The position numbers were made by a program, and so were the translations under genes. A stretch of DNA of 64,000 nucleotides. Origin: SAR324 cluster bacterium. Its GTDB lineage: Bacteria > SAR324 > NAC60-12. Under the pieces are notes generated by a model. That model saw nothing but the letters and a program-made list of their open reading frames with translations. It searched no databases and had not been told where the DNA came from. The stretch's first letter is position 1. Every line of letters begins with the position of its first letter. Shown one piece after another: positions 46,901 through 57,800 of the stretch. The stretch lies in NCBI GenBank assembly GCA_015232315.1, contig JADFZZ010000013.1, positions 1-64,000 of the forward strand, read 5' to 3'.

Positions 46901-49900
46901 CAGCAAACCGCCGGTACCACAGAAGCCACGCCCCAGGTTATAAAAACCCCCTCAAGTCCTGTGGTCAAAGCTCCGGTCGCCGCACCGGTTCAACCACCGC
47001 AAGCTGTAGTTGCGAAGCCTTCAACCCAGGTTATTTCGTCACCATCCGTATCCATTCCATCAGGGAGTCAACCGGCTATGAAACATACATCCTCTTCCGA
47101 GTTATCATCACCCCAGACTGTTTCCAACGGCAGTCCTCAACTGGAAAGAGTCATTGACAGCATTGAGCACAGTCTGTCTCACTTCTATACGTTGCAATCG
47201 GAAACCTTGAGAGTGCATGAAAAGTATCTGGAAAGCCCACGGGAATATTCCAGAACTTTCCTGGAACTGATGAAACTTCAGACAACGCTTGTGCAGAACA
47301 ACGCTGATATGCAGGTGATTTCAAACATGGAACATGGCATGGATATGTTTCATAATCATCAGGGAGAAACCCTGCGGGTTCATGAGCAATACCTGCACAC
47401 CCAGGCCGATCATTCACGAAGCGCTCTGGAACTGATGAGAGAACAATACAACGCCGTAGCCCACAGCATTGGCATGCCACAATCCGGGACAACCCTTGTT
47501 TCCACACCAGCACCGCGTCTGGAACAACGAGCTGCGGCACAGCCACAGATTCCAGTTCGAACACCAGTCCCCTCAAGACCTGCGCCTGTTCCTCCAGTGG
47601 CATCGCCGGCACCAGTGGTCACAGCGCCCAAACCAGTACAGGCACCAGCACCAGCACCCAAAGCAGCAATTCCCCAGTCCGCTCAAAGAGTGCAGCAACC
47701 TCCAACGCCGATAAAACCAGTGGTAGCGCCAGCACCTGCCGCACCATCAAAACCCGGTGTGGATGCAGAGCAACTGACAAAAACCATGCTTTCTGTAGTA
47801 AGCCAGAAAACTGGATATCCCACTGAAATGCTGGAACTCGGGATGGATATGGAAGCCGATCTGGGTATCGACTCTATCAAGCGGGTGGAAATCCTTGGCA
47901 CTGTCCAGGATCAATTTCCTCAATTGCCACAGATCAATCCGGAGGAACTGGCTGAATTACGCACGCTGGGTCAGATTGTGGATAAAATGAAATCCTTTAT
48001 TCCTGCCGGTGGAAGCTCCGTTTCGGTAGCGGCTCCAGTTGCCCGAACCGCAAGTATCCCTGCATCCCCGGCATCAACCACGGGGGCAGTCAACCTGAAT
48101 CAGGTGACAGACATCATGCTCAAGGTCGTGAGCGCAAAAACGGGCTATCCTGTAGAAATGCTGGAACTCGGTATGGACATGGAAGCCGATCTCGGCATTG
48201 ACTCCATCAAACGGGTGGAAATCCTTGGAACCGTGCAGGATCAATTGCCGGGCTTGCCACAGATCAACCCCGAAGAAATGACGGAGTTACGAACTTTGGG
48301 TCAAATTGTTGACAAAATGAAATCCAGCCTTGGAAGTGCCGCACCTGCTCCTGTTCAAGCACCAGCGGTTCCGTCAACTCCGGTGCCCTCCGCCCCGGCG
48401 ACCACAGTCCCGGCACAAACAGTCGGAACTGGACTGAATGTGGAACAAATCACCCAGACCATGCTCAAGGTTGTGAGCGCAAAAACGGGCTATCCCGTAG
48501 AAATGCTGGAACTCGGAATGGATATGGAAGCCGATCTCGGCATTGACTCCATCAAACGTGTGGAAATTCTCGGGACTGTGCAGGATCGTCTCCCCGGTCT
48601 TCCGGAATTCAATCAGGAAAGCCTGGCAGAACTGCGAACCCTTGGTCAAATTGTGGAATACATGAAACAGCAAACAAGTTCCGCAGGACCTTCTCACGAA
48701 GCTCCGGTAAAAAAAAAAGCCCTGACCAATCTGGTACCCTGCAGGGTCGCTAGACTTCAAAACATCCCCAATCCGGACTATCTGCCCTTCACTGGAGAAG
48801 GGCAGACCTGTCTGCTCACTCATGATGGCACCCCGTTGACTGCCGAACTGGCCCGACTCCTTCAGGAACAGGGCTGGGATGTTTGCGTGCTGATTTTCCC
48901 GGAATCCATAGTTGCCTCACCAGTTGTCATTCCACGGGAAATTCCACAGGTGGTCATGTCTGAAACGGGTGAAACCGCTATCATCAATACCCTACAGTTG
49001 ATCCGGGCAAAAACGGGCACGATCCAGGGGATGATTCATCTTAACCCCATTCAAAAATCTGTTGCCACCATTGAATTTTCAGATACCTCCAGAGCGTTGC
49101 TGTTGCACGTATTTCTTCTGGCAAAGCACATCAAAGACGATCTGAACCATACCCGAAGCACCTCCAGAAATTTTTTCATGACGGTGGTCAGACTGGATGG
49201 ACGTTTGGGACTTGCCGGACCTCACACATCCATCATTGAGGGTGGAATTGCCGGTATTTCCAAAACAGCCATGCGAGAGTGGCCTGATGTTTTCTGTCGC
49301 ACAGTGGATTTGCACCCGGAGCTTTCAGTTCAGCAAGCCGCGTCTTTTATCATGGCCGAAATGCATGATCCTGATTTGAGGCTGATGGAAACCGGCTATA
49401 CGTCGAAAGGAAGAGCCACCATTCTGGATGAAGTTGTCTCAGAAATTCAGTTGGAACCAACCCCTGGGCTTGTTACTGCGTCTTCGGTATTTCTGGTGAG
49501 TGGCGGCGCTAAAGGCGTCACCGCAGAATGCGCGATTCAACTGGCACAGAACAGCAAGTGCAAACTGATTTTAATCGGACGTTCCAACTATTCCGCCAAT
49601 GAACCGGAATGGGCCAAAGGCTGTGACGATGTCACCGAACTCAAACGGAGAGTGATGGAACATCTTAAATCCACAGGGGACAAACCGACTCCCGCAAAAA
49701 TTCAGCAACATCTGTCACCCGTGTTGTCCGGCAGGGAAATCAGAATGGCCTTGACTCGCATTCAGCAGGCAGGCGGTCAGGCGGAATACATCAGCGGGGA
49801 TGTGACAAACGCCGTAGATCTGAAACAGAAAATTGACCCCATCGTCAAAAAATGTGGTGCGATCACAGGTCTCATTCATGGTGCGGGAGTTCTCGCCGAC

Positions 49901-51187
49901 AAATGGCTGGAAAAGAAAACGATCAAAGATTTCGAAGCGGTTTATTCAACTAAAATTGATGGACTGAAAGCACTTCTGAGTCTTGTTGAACCCAATCAAC
50001 TTCAGCATCTGGTCATGTTTTCTTCCGCGGCAGGTTTTTATGGAAATCCGGGACAGGTGGATTATTCTGTGGCCAATGAAATTTTGAATAAAACCGCATG
50101 GCGCATGAAGCAACAATATCCGAAATGCCATGTGATTACCTTCAACTGGGGACCATGGGATGGGGGCATGGTCACTCCCGAACTCAAGCGAATGTTTACC
50201 CAGAAACAGGTATACATCATTCCGCTGGATCATGGTTCGCAACTGTTCGCACAATGCCTGACTTCCGCCAATGCTCCAGTTCAGATCATTGTCGGTAGTT
50301 CCATGCAGAGCGAAGGCGAAGTGCGTTATCCGGAACTGCGTTCATGGCATTTTTCCAGAAAACTCCGGGTAGAAGCCAACGCGTTCACCAAAGATCATGT
50401 GATTGGGGGGAATCAGGTGTTGCCCACCGTTTCAGTGATTGCGTGGATGGCTGATGCCTGTGAACAGATCTATCCCGGATTCACGTTTTTTCGCTGTGAT
50501 GATTACACCATGTTCAAAGGTGTGGTGTTTGATGAAACCCTGGCTGATGAATATTTTGTTGATTTGCGGGAAACGCTGAAAACGCCCGATGAGATAGATT
50601 TTGAAGTGAAAATTCAGAGTCTGGATTCCAAAGGGAACAACAGAGTTAATTACGGCGCAAAAATCAAACTGGTGCGAGTCATGCCTGAACGAGCCGTGTA
50701 CCAGTCGTTGGATCTAACCCGGCGTGAACCTGTTGATGGCAATATTTTTTATCAAAACGGCACCCTGTTTCATGGACCGCTGTTTCAGTCGATAGAAGAG
50801 GTTTTGAACCTTCAGGCTGAAAAACTGACCATGCGTTGCAAAGCGGTCGCCGTGAATGAAGCGGTTCAGGGACAGTTTCCGGTCAGAACCTTTGATCCAT
50901 TTTCCGCTGATGTACAATTTCAGGCCATGCTGATCTGGGCCAGACATTTTTATGATGCGGCCAGTCTGCCTTCACGGGCAGGTATCGGTGAACACTACCT
51001 GTCTGTCCCGGCAGGCGCGACCTTTTATGTGTCACTGGACATCCGCAAGCATTCAGCGTCCAATCTGGTCGCGGACATCACCGTCCATGATGAAAACGGA
51101 CTGATCTACACACGTGTCATCAATGCGGAAGTGACTCTGAGTAAACAGTTGAATCGATTGTTTGTGCCGGCAGGAAGTAAGAACTAG
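43985..51187 (+). CDS. pfaA: PUFA synthase subunit PfaA (KS-MAT-3xACP-KR-DH)
   Basis: A 2400-residue iterative, polyketide-synthase-like enzyme for long-chain polyunsaturated fatty acids. Ketosynthase (about 15-465): Cys219 in DAACASS and His in EAHGTGTG and SQIGHAKAA. Malonyltransferase (about 586-890): Ser688 in GHSFGE. A linker (about 1055-1160) has two copies of a TLRVHE.YL motif. Three acyl carrier domains carry the phosphopantetheine serines 1297, 1407 and 1522, each in LGIDSIKRVE. Ketoreductase (about 1835-2110): GGAKGVT loop and Tyr2027. The C-terminal 280 residues are a hot-dog dehydratase-like domain. No phosphopantetheinyl transferase gene (pfaE) is in the window. Confidence 0.96.
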   Translation: MARSKQNTDPLNSALQRTPIAVVGMTGVFPEAHNLGEYWDNILKGVDCIRDVPPSRWSLDDYYDPDQNTPDKTYCKRGGFLPELDFNPMEFGLPPNILEVTDVSQLLALVIARDLLDSSGYGESRNYDRNKMGIVLGLGVGQKLIGPLISRLQYPVLAKVLKSVGASDADIENVVEKFKKAYIRWEENSFPGMLGNVVAGRIANRLDLGGINCATDAACASSLAAVRLAVSELLEHRSEMMITGGVDTDNSIFMYLSFSKTPAFTTADRVQTFDADSKGMMVGEGIGMVLLKRLEDAERDKDQIFAVLRGIGASSDGKFKSIYAPRPAGQEKALIRAYEDAGINHQSIGLIEAHGTGTGAGDVSEFQALNKVFSVDNPQKQHIALGSVKSQIGHAKAAAGAAGFIKAVLALHHKVLPPTINVKQPNPKLNVQDSPFYINTESRPWITQNGESRRAGISAFGFGGTNFHIVLEEYHHELTGKRFNRMASPVLIHAETLEALKLTLKNSLDQLQGPDGPQQFPGWLENHGIREIPTNDVRLGFVCDKREDAISNLEDALRLLSEKPDQDAWESSGIHFRKQGLKTSGKVVALFPGQGSQYLNMGRELANSFPDIQKAYEQIDALFVKDGAEPLSKRVFPIPVFSSEETAVNQDILQLTQHAQPSIGTFSVGLFKILEKCGFKADFTAGHSFGELTALWAAGVLNDPDYFALARARGKAMAAPEDPNFDAGTMAAVMGSTEAIQAVINDFPNIKIANFNSQKQNVIAGPKQEVIEAQKALKKQGLSAVLLPVSAAFHTPLVGHAQKPFADAIDKVTFKAPVIPVYSNATGQAYPKTPKTIQKQLQEHILHSVRFQNEIENIYQDGGTIFVEIGPKNVLTKLVETILKGKDFLAIALNPNPKKDSDSQLREAVVQLSVAGFPLHDFDPFQPTLEPPKKTSPVSVKLSGNNYVSPATSKAFEDALKDGYRLQGLGKIQQTAGTTEATPQVIKTPSSPVVKAPVAAPVQPPQAVVAKPSTQVISSPSVSIPSGSQPAMKHTSSSELSSPQTVSNGSPQLERVIDSIEHSLSHFYTLQSETLRVHEKYLESPREYSRTFLELMKLQTTLVQNNADMQVISNMEHGMDMFHNHQGETLRVHEQYLHTQADHSRSALELMREQYNAVAHSIGMPQSGTTLVSTPAPRLEQRAAAQPQIPVRTPVPSRPAPVPPVASPAPVVTAPKPVQAPAPAPKAAIPQSAQRVQQPPTPIKPVVAPAPAAPSKPGVDAEQLTKTMLSVVSQKTGYPTEMLELGMDMEADLGIDSIKRVEILGTVQDQFPQLPQINPEELAELRTLGQIVDKMKSFIPAGGSSVSVAAPVARTASIPASPASTTGAVNLNQVTDIMLKVVSAKTGYPVEMLELGMDMEADLGIDSIKRVEILGTVQDQLPGLPQINPEEMTELRTLGQIVDKMKSSLGSAAPAPVQAPAVPSTPVPSAPATTVPAQTVGTGLNVEQITQTMLKVVSAKTGYPVEMLELGMDMEADLGIDSIKRVEILGTVQDRLPGLPEFNQESLAELRTLGQIVEYMKQQTSSAGPSHEAPVKKKALTNLVPCRVARLQNIPNPDYLPFTGEGQTCLLTHDGTPLTAELARLLQEQGWDVCVLIFPESIVASPVVIPREIPQVVMSETGETAIINTLQLIRAKTGTIQGMIHLNPIQKSVATIEFSDTSRALLLHVFLLAKHIKDDLNHTRSTSRNFFMTVVRLDGRLGLAGPHTSIIEGGIAGISKTAMREWPDVFCRTVDLHPELSVQQAASFIMAEMHDPDLRLMETGYTSKGRATILDEVVSEIQLEPTPGLVTASSVFLVSGGAKGVTAECAIQLAQNSKCKLILIGRSNYSANEPEWAKGCDDVTELKRRVMEHLKSTGDKPTPAKIQQHLSPVLSGREIRMALTRIQQAGGQAEYISGDVTNAVDLKQKIDPIVKKCGAITGLIHGAGVLADKWLEKKTIKDFEAVYSTKIDGLKALLSLVEPNQLQHLVMFSSAAGFYGNPGQVDYSVANEILNKTAWRMKQQYPKCHVITFNWGPWDGGMVTPELKRMFTQKQVYIIPLDHGSQLFAQCLTSANAPVQIIVGSSMQSEGEVRYPELRSWHFSRKLRVEANAFTKDHVIGGNQVLPTVSVIAWMADACEQIYPGFTFFRCDDYTMFKGVVFDETLADEYFVDLRETLKTPDEIDFEVKIQSLDSKGNNRVNYGAKIKLVRVMPERAVYQSLDLTRREPVDGNIFYQNGTLFHGPLFQSIEEVLNLQAEKLTMRCKAVAVNEAVQGQFPVRTFDPFSADVQFQAMLIWARHFYDAASLPSRAGIGEHYLSVPAGATFYVSLDIRKHSASNLVADITVHDENGLIYTRVINAEVTLSKQLNRLFVPAGSKN
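48106..48660 (+). repeat. Near-identical ACP domain repeats inside pfaA
   Basis: The second and third carrier-domain coding blocks (about 48106-48320 and 48451-48665) are almost identical at the DNA level over the stretch from gtgagcgcaaaaacgggcta to the KRVEIL codons. The first block (about 47773-47990) is more diverged. This indicates a recent duplication or gene conversion and a site of likely copy-number change. Confidence 0.8.
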
Positions 51188-51196
51188 GGTTTTGAT

Positions 51197-51520
51197 ATGC
51201 TTGGAAAATTAACACAGTATCTTCAATTTCAGTTGCATGAATATCAAATTGAATATCGGGTGCATTCAACTCAACGAATGGCTCAACGGAATGTTACTGT
51301 TGAGGATGTGGAATCATCGTTACTGAATGGTGACGTCATTGAAGAATATCTGTCTGATTTTCCATTTCCAAGTGTTCTTATGAATGCTGTAACCCCAAAA
51401 GGAAGAAGGTTGCATGTGGTAGTTGGAATGAATCATATAGCAAAAATACTTGTGATTATAACTGTTTATGAGCCTGATCCTGTCAAATGGGATATTTCTT
51501 TTACGAAAAGGATTTTATGA
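51197..51520 (+). CDS. DUF4258-type protein, probable toxin of a TA pair
   Basis: A 107-residue soluble protein matching the DUF4258 pattern: YRVHSTQRMAQRNVTVEDVE near the N-terminus, then ngDVIEEYLSDFPFPSVLM, GRRLHVVVGM and a C-terminal IITVYEPDPVKW. Proteins of this type are often the toxin partner of YgiT-type zinc-finger antitoxins, and such a gene follows with a four-base overlap. It starts nine bases after the pfaA stop, so it should be co-transcribed with pfaA. Toxicity is inference. Confidence 0.82.
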   Translation: MLGKLTQYLQFQLHEYQIEYRVHSTQRMAQRNVTVEDVESSLLNGDVIEEYLSDFPFPSVLMNAVTPKGRRLHVVVGMNHIAKILVIITVYEPDPVKWDISFTKRIL

Positions 51521-51741
51521 AATGCGCAATTTGCCATCATGGACAGACCGAACCTGATAAAATTCATGTGACATTGAAAAGAGACAATACCATTCTGGTG
51601 TTTCAAAATGTACCTGCTCAAGTTTGTGATAATTGTGGAGAAGAATATCTATCTTCCGAAACAAACCACTTATTGTTGGAACAAGCCAATCGGTCATTTG
51701 CTCACCATGAGTTATTGAGTCTTCTTGATTTTGTCGCATAA
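51517..51741 (+). CDS. YgiT-type zinc-finger protein, probable antitoxin
   Basis: A 75-residue protein starting at ATG 51517 inside the previous stop (ATGA). Two CxxC pairs (Cys3/Cys6 and Cys37/Cys40) match the YgiT/MqsA N-terminal zinc-binding domain: MKCAICHHGQ and VCDNCGEEYL. It lacks the C-terminal helix-turn-helix of MqsA. With the DUF4258 protein it forms a compact type II-like toxin-antitoxin pair lying between pfaA and pfaC. Confidence 0.85.
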   Translation: MKCAICHHGQTEPDKIHVTLKRDNTILVFQNVPAQVCDNCGEEYLSSETNHLLLEQANRSFAHHELLSLLDFVA

Positions 51742-51875
51742 TGATCAAAGGCGAATCCTGTGTTTTCTGTGAGGAGATGATTTTTGGGGTAGAATGCTTA
51801 AAATATTTATAAAACCTTTTTAACAATTCAGCCCCGCATAACGGCACTATTCTGTTTCAAATAAGGATAAAAAAT

Positions 51876-54800
51876 ATGGAAAAAATCGCAGTGATTGGTT
51901 TGTCAAATCTGTTTCCTGAAGCGAAAACTCCTGAGGAATTCTGGAGCAATCTGATTGGACAGAAGGATTCCCGGACGGTTGCCACAGAAAGACAGATGGG
52001 AACGGATCCGACAGTTTTTTATAATGACAAAAAAAGTGTTCCCGACCGATATTACTGTCTCAAGGGTGGATATATCAATGATTTCAGTCTGGATTATGAA
52101 GATTTGAATCTGCCCTCTGAGCAAATTGCCGCACTGGATGATGTGTTCAAATGGTCGTTGTATGTGTCCAGAGAAGCATTGAAAGACAGCGGATATCTGG
52201 GAAAACGAACCGAACTGGCCAAAACAGGAATCATTCTGGCCAACCTGTCCTTTCCAACCAAATGGTCCAATCACCTGTTTTTTCCCATTTATCATTCCGC
52301 GTTGGAACATCACCTCAAACAATTGTTGAATGACCAGAATTTCAAACTGGAACGCTACCTGCCGGAAAGCCCGGTTTCCCCCTACAATGCCATGATTTCA
52401 GGCTATCCCGCCGCTGTCGCGGCTCAGGCACTGGATTTGGGAGGCATCAATTTTGGACTGGATGCCGCCTGTGCTTCGTCGTTGTATTCCGTCAAACTGG
52501 CCTGTGATTATCTGCTCACACACAAGGCGGATATGATGCTGGCTGGCGCAGTCAGTGCCGCGGATCCGTTTTTTGTCAATATGGGTTTTTCAATTTTTCA
52601 GGCTTATCCACAAAATCACCAGAGTCGCCCTCTTGATAAAAACTCCCAGGGATTGTTTGCCGGAGAAGGTGCGGGAATGCTGGTGCTAAAACGCTACAAC
52701 GATGCCTTGAAAGATGGCGACCGGATCTATGCCACCATTCTCGGAGAAGGTGTTTCCAACGATGGCAAGGGACAGTTTGTGCTGAGCCCGAATCCCCGGG
52801 GGCAGATTCTGGCCTTTGAACGGGCGTATGCCGACGCCAAAGTGGAGCCTACAGTGATTGATTATGTGGAATGCCACGCCACTGGAACCCCTCTGGGTGA
52901 CAAGGTGGAAATGGCTTCCATGGATACTTTTTTCGGACGCTATGGAGTTTCGCCGCTCATTGGCTCCGTCAAATCCAATCTGGGACATTTGCTGACAGCC
53001 GCGGGAATGCCCGGCATGTTGAAGGTGATTCTGAGCATGTCTGCCGGGGAAATTCCCCCCACCATCAACTTGACTGATCCCTTGAGTTCACCCAATCAGG
53101 TCATTCCTTCCAAAAATATTCCGACTCAACCGATCGCATGGCCTGGCAAGGAAAAGGATTCGATCAAACATGCCGGGGTGAGTGTGTTTGGTTTTGGCGG
53201 ATGCAACGCACACCTGATTTTTGAACAGGAAACAGAAGAATCCTCAGGCAATTCAAGACAACTCCTGTTGTCAGATCCGCTCCCGGTTCGTGAACGCAAG
53301 CCGCTCGCACCGATGGCAATTATCGGCATGGAGGCATTCTTTGGTTCATGCCATGGGCTGGCGGCCTTTCACAAAACATTGTATGACGGCATTCAGCATT
53401 TCATTAACCTTCCAGAAAAACGCTGGAAAGGGATCGACCAGTTGGGGGATCTCCTGAAATCGTATGGACTGCCAGAAGGAAAACCCCCGATTGGCGCATA
53501 TATTGACGAATTTGGAATTGATTTTTTACGTCATAAAATTCCGCCTGTGGCCAATGATCCACTCATTCCCCAGCAATTGCTGATGATCCATGTGGCGGAT
53601 GAAGCCCTTAAAAACGCAGGGATGAAGGAAGGTGGGAATGTGGCTGTGCTGATTGCCATGGGCACTGAACTGGAATTGCATCAATTCCGGGGACGGGTGA
53701 ACCTGGATGATCAGATTCCTCGAACATTAAAAAACTATCCCGGTTTGTCTGAAGAACAGAAACAACAACTTCTTGGTCTGTCCAAGGACAGCATCCACGA
53801 CACCGCCCAGATCAACCAATACACCAGTTTTATCGGCAATATCATGGCCTCCCGCATTTCCTCACGCTGGGATTTCACGGGTCCGTCTTTCACGATTTCC
53901 GCAGAAGAAAATTCAGTATTCAAAGCACTGGAAGTCGCACAGATGCTACTGGATCTCGGTGAAATTGACGCCGCGGTGGTTGGTGCTGTGGATCTGGCGG
54001 GAAGCATTGAAAACGTGCTGATACGCAACCGGATTTCACCCGTGAATCAGGGCAGTGTGACCATGAGTTTTGACCGGCAATCCAGTGGCTGGAGTGTCGG
54101 CGAGGGCGCGGGCGCCGTGGTGCTGAAACGTGCGGACGCGGCCAGAAAAAATAACGACAGGATTTATGCTGAAATCCGCTCCATTGGTGTGAGTCATGGC
54201 CAAACCGCGGACTCTGTCCTCAAAGCGGCTCAAATGGCAATGCATGATGCCGGAGTGAAATCCGGAAATATTGAATATCTTGAACTGTATGCCAGTGGCT
54301 TTGGCGAAGAGAATCATCATGAAATTCAAGGTTTGCTGAAAGCCTATGAATCACAACCGACTCTGAACTGCGCTGTCGGCAGTGTGAAATCCAGCATTGG
54401 GCATACTTTCGCGGCATCAGGAATTGCCAGTTTGATCAAAACCGCCTTGTGTCTGCATCATCGTTTCATTCCCCAAACACCGGGATGGAACGCACCCAAA
54501 AAGCCGGAATTGTGGCAGAATGGTCCATTTTATGTCCCGGTAGAGTCCAAAACATGGTTTGTGGATAACGAGGATGAAACCCGGTTTGCCGCCATCAGTG
54601 GCCTTGGTCTCGATGGAACCTGTTCCCATCTGGTACTGTCGGAAGGTCCAAAATCCGTAGCTCATGCCGGACGTTACCTGGAATCATGCGCCGTGACCCT
54701 GTTGCCCTTGTGCGCTGAAGATGCCGGACATTTGAAACAGGCGTTACAAACTCTGCGGCAGGAACTGGCCTCTGAAAAACCTGTCCCGGAAATCGCCTGG

Positions 54801-57800
54801 GAACGATTTCTTATTTCACAGCAAACTCCTACAGCAGCATTTGCCGCGGCCGTGGTGGGGGAAAGCCGCGAAGAATTGATCCGGGAAATTGAAATGATGA
54901 TCGGCGCACTGGATGAAACCGCCAGCAAACGGAAAAGCTGGACTTCACTGAAAGGCAGCACCGTCACTTTCAAGCCCTTGGGAAACACGGGCAAAGTCGC
55001 GTTTGTCTTTCCCGGCGGCTTCAATTCTTATCCGGGAGTTGGGAAAGATATTTTTCAATTGTTTCCTGAACTGCATGATCAGGTTTCCTCGCACACCACC
55101 CAACTCAGGCAGATGGTTGGCGAACGCTGGTTGAACCCGCGAACCATTGCCCGTATGAGCGATGCTGAACTCAAGCAGTATTCCATGGCCATGGTGGATG
55201 AAGCCATCATGATGTTTGAAAGCGGCATCACCTATGCCGTGATGTATACCGACATTATCCGTGAAATTTTTAAGGTGAAGCCTGACATGACCTTGGGTTA
55301 CAGCATGGGCGAAGTGACCATGATGTATGCTTTCGGGGTTTGGGGACGGACCGATCAGATGAGTCAGACGCTCAAGACCTCGCCCGTATTTCAGACACGA
55401 TTGGCCGGACCAATGGACACCGTGCGTGAAGCGTGGGGTATTTCACCAAACGATTATCCCGGAAATGATCATTCATTCTGGAAATGCTATACCCTGAAAA
55501 CCCGGATTGAACGGGTCAGGGACGCCTTGAAAGATGAACCGAAAGTGTTTCCGATCATCATCAACACCGCTGAAGAAATCGTGATTGCAGGAGAAGACAA
55601 GGCCTGTGCCCGGGTTATACAGAAACTGGGCTGTGACGCGATGCTGGTGCCAATGAGTGATGTGATGCATTGTGAACTGGTGAATGCGGATCATGAAGCG
55701 TTGAGAACTCTGCACGACTGCGCTGTCGTTCACACTCCGGATGTAGCCTGTTATTCCGCTGTCGGCTTCAAACCCCTTTCACTCACCACCGGGGCCATTG
55801 CCCAAAACATCGCTGATTTGTATTGCACGCAAGTGGACTTCCCTCGTCTTGTGCAACAGACATGGCAGGATGGTGCCCGCATTTTCATTGAACTTGGTCC
55901 ACGGGGAAGTTGCACCAAATGGATTGGCGAAACGCTGAAAGACCAGGAACATCTGGCGATAGAAATTGATCGCCGGGGAGTGAAGGAGGCTGTCAGTATT
56001 GTGCGTCTGCTGGCACGACTGTTCAGCCATCGAGTGCCGATGGATCTGTCCAGACTGTATCCGGAACCTCAAGCTGTGGCCAATCAAAAATCATTGATCC
56101 GACAGATCCCTTTGGGGGGAAGGTTGATGCAGTCAGTAGTTTTTAACGACGCCAATCTGGCATTGTTTGGCAAAAAACCGAAAGAGGTTCCTCCTGTCGC
56201 CATTACAACCGTAAAGTCGGACCAGACAGCAACACCTGCGAGTGTTCTTCAAACAGCAAATGCCACACCCAAACCCGAAATGACACGTCAGAAACCGATT
56301 CCGTCTCCGGCGCCTGCGTCCAAACCGATTTCTGTTCAATCTCAAATTTCAAAACCTGTGACCCCATCGGTAACCATGCCTAATGCACCTGTTCCTTCTG
56401 TAACAGCAATTCGTTCAGTATCCACGGTTCAACGCCCGGCAGAAACTGTGAATTCCGCTCATGTTCATGAACATTCCAGTGTCTACGAAAGCAATTTATC
56501 CACAGTAAGTTCGATGCACACCGCATTTCTGGAAACCCGACAACTGGGAATGCTGCAACTGGCAGAAATGATCAAACTTCAGGCTGTTTATCAGACTCTG
56601 CATCAGACAGGTTCAGCTATTACGTATCATGTTCCACATGCTGCGATATTGCCGGTGACTCCGGTCCCGTCAGTTCCTGCGCAAAAAATTTTCCAACAGG
56701 CACCCGCACCAACAAGAGAAAAACTCACCAGAACAGACGTGATCTGGGATCAGGAAGATCTGGTGGAATTTGCTGAAGGCAGGATCGGGAATGTGTTTGG
56801 TCCGGAATTTGACATCATTGATTCCTACCACCGCCGAGTCCGACTGCCTACCACTGATTATCTGCTGGTAACCCGTGTGACCAAACTGGATGCCAAACCC
56901 CATGTGTTTGAACCATCTTCATTGACAACCGAATATGACATTCCCCACGATGCTTGGTACTCCATTGATCATCAGATTCCCTGGGCAGTTTGCGTGGAGT
57001 CGGGCCAGTGCGACCTGTTGCTGATCAGCTATCTTGGCATCGACTTTGAGTGCAAGGGCGAACGGGTTTATCGTCTGCTGGACTGCACCCTGACTTTTAC
57101 TGATGAATTGCCCAAAGATGGCGAAACCCTGCGATATGACATTAAAATCAATTCTTTTGCCCGGAATGGTGGAAACCTGCTGTTTTTCTTCAGTTATGAG
57201 TGTTTCGTGGAAAACAGACTGGTGCTGAAAATGGATGGCGGATGTGCTGGATTTTTCGATGATCAGGAACTGGAACGGGGCAAAGGCGTGATTCTGACCC
57301 AAAAAGAACTGGATGAAAAAAGCCGGATTCAAAAACAATATTTTGAACCGTTGATCCAATGCCCCAAAACATCCTTCAACAAGGATGAACTGCTACAAAT
57401 CATTCATGGTGACCTGCTTGCCTGTTTTGGTGGCAATTATCAACAGCAGGGGAACAATCCATCGTTGCGGTTTGCCGCTGAAAAAATGCTGATGATCGAA
57501 CAGATTGTTTCCATTGAACCCCATGGCGGCGCCTGGGGACTTGGATTGGTGATCGCAGACAAGGAACTGGATCCTGAACACTGGTATTTCCCCTGCCACT
57601 TCAAGGATGATCAGGTGATGGCCGGTTCCCTGATGGCTGAAGGTTGCGGACAACTCCTGCAATTTTTCATGCTCTATCTGGGTTTGCAAACTCTCACACA
57701 GGATGCCCGGTTCCAGCCCATTCCTGGTCTGCCCCAGAAAGTACGTTGCCGGGGACAGGTTTTGCCGCAGAAAGGTATTTTGCGCTATCGCATGGAAGTG

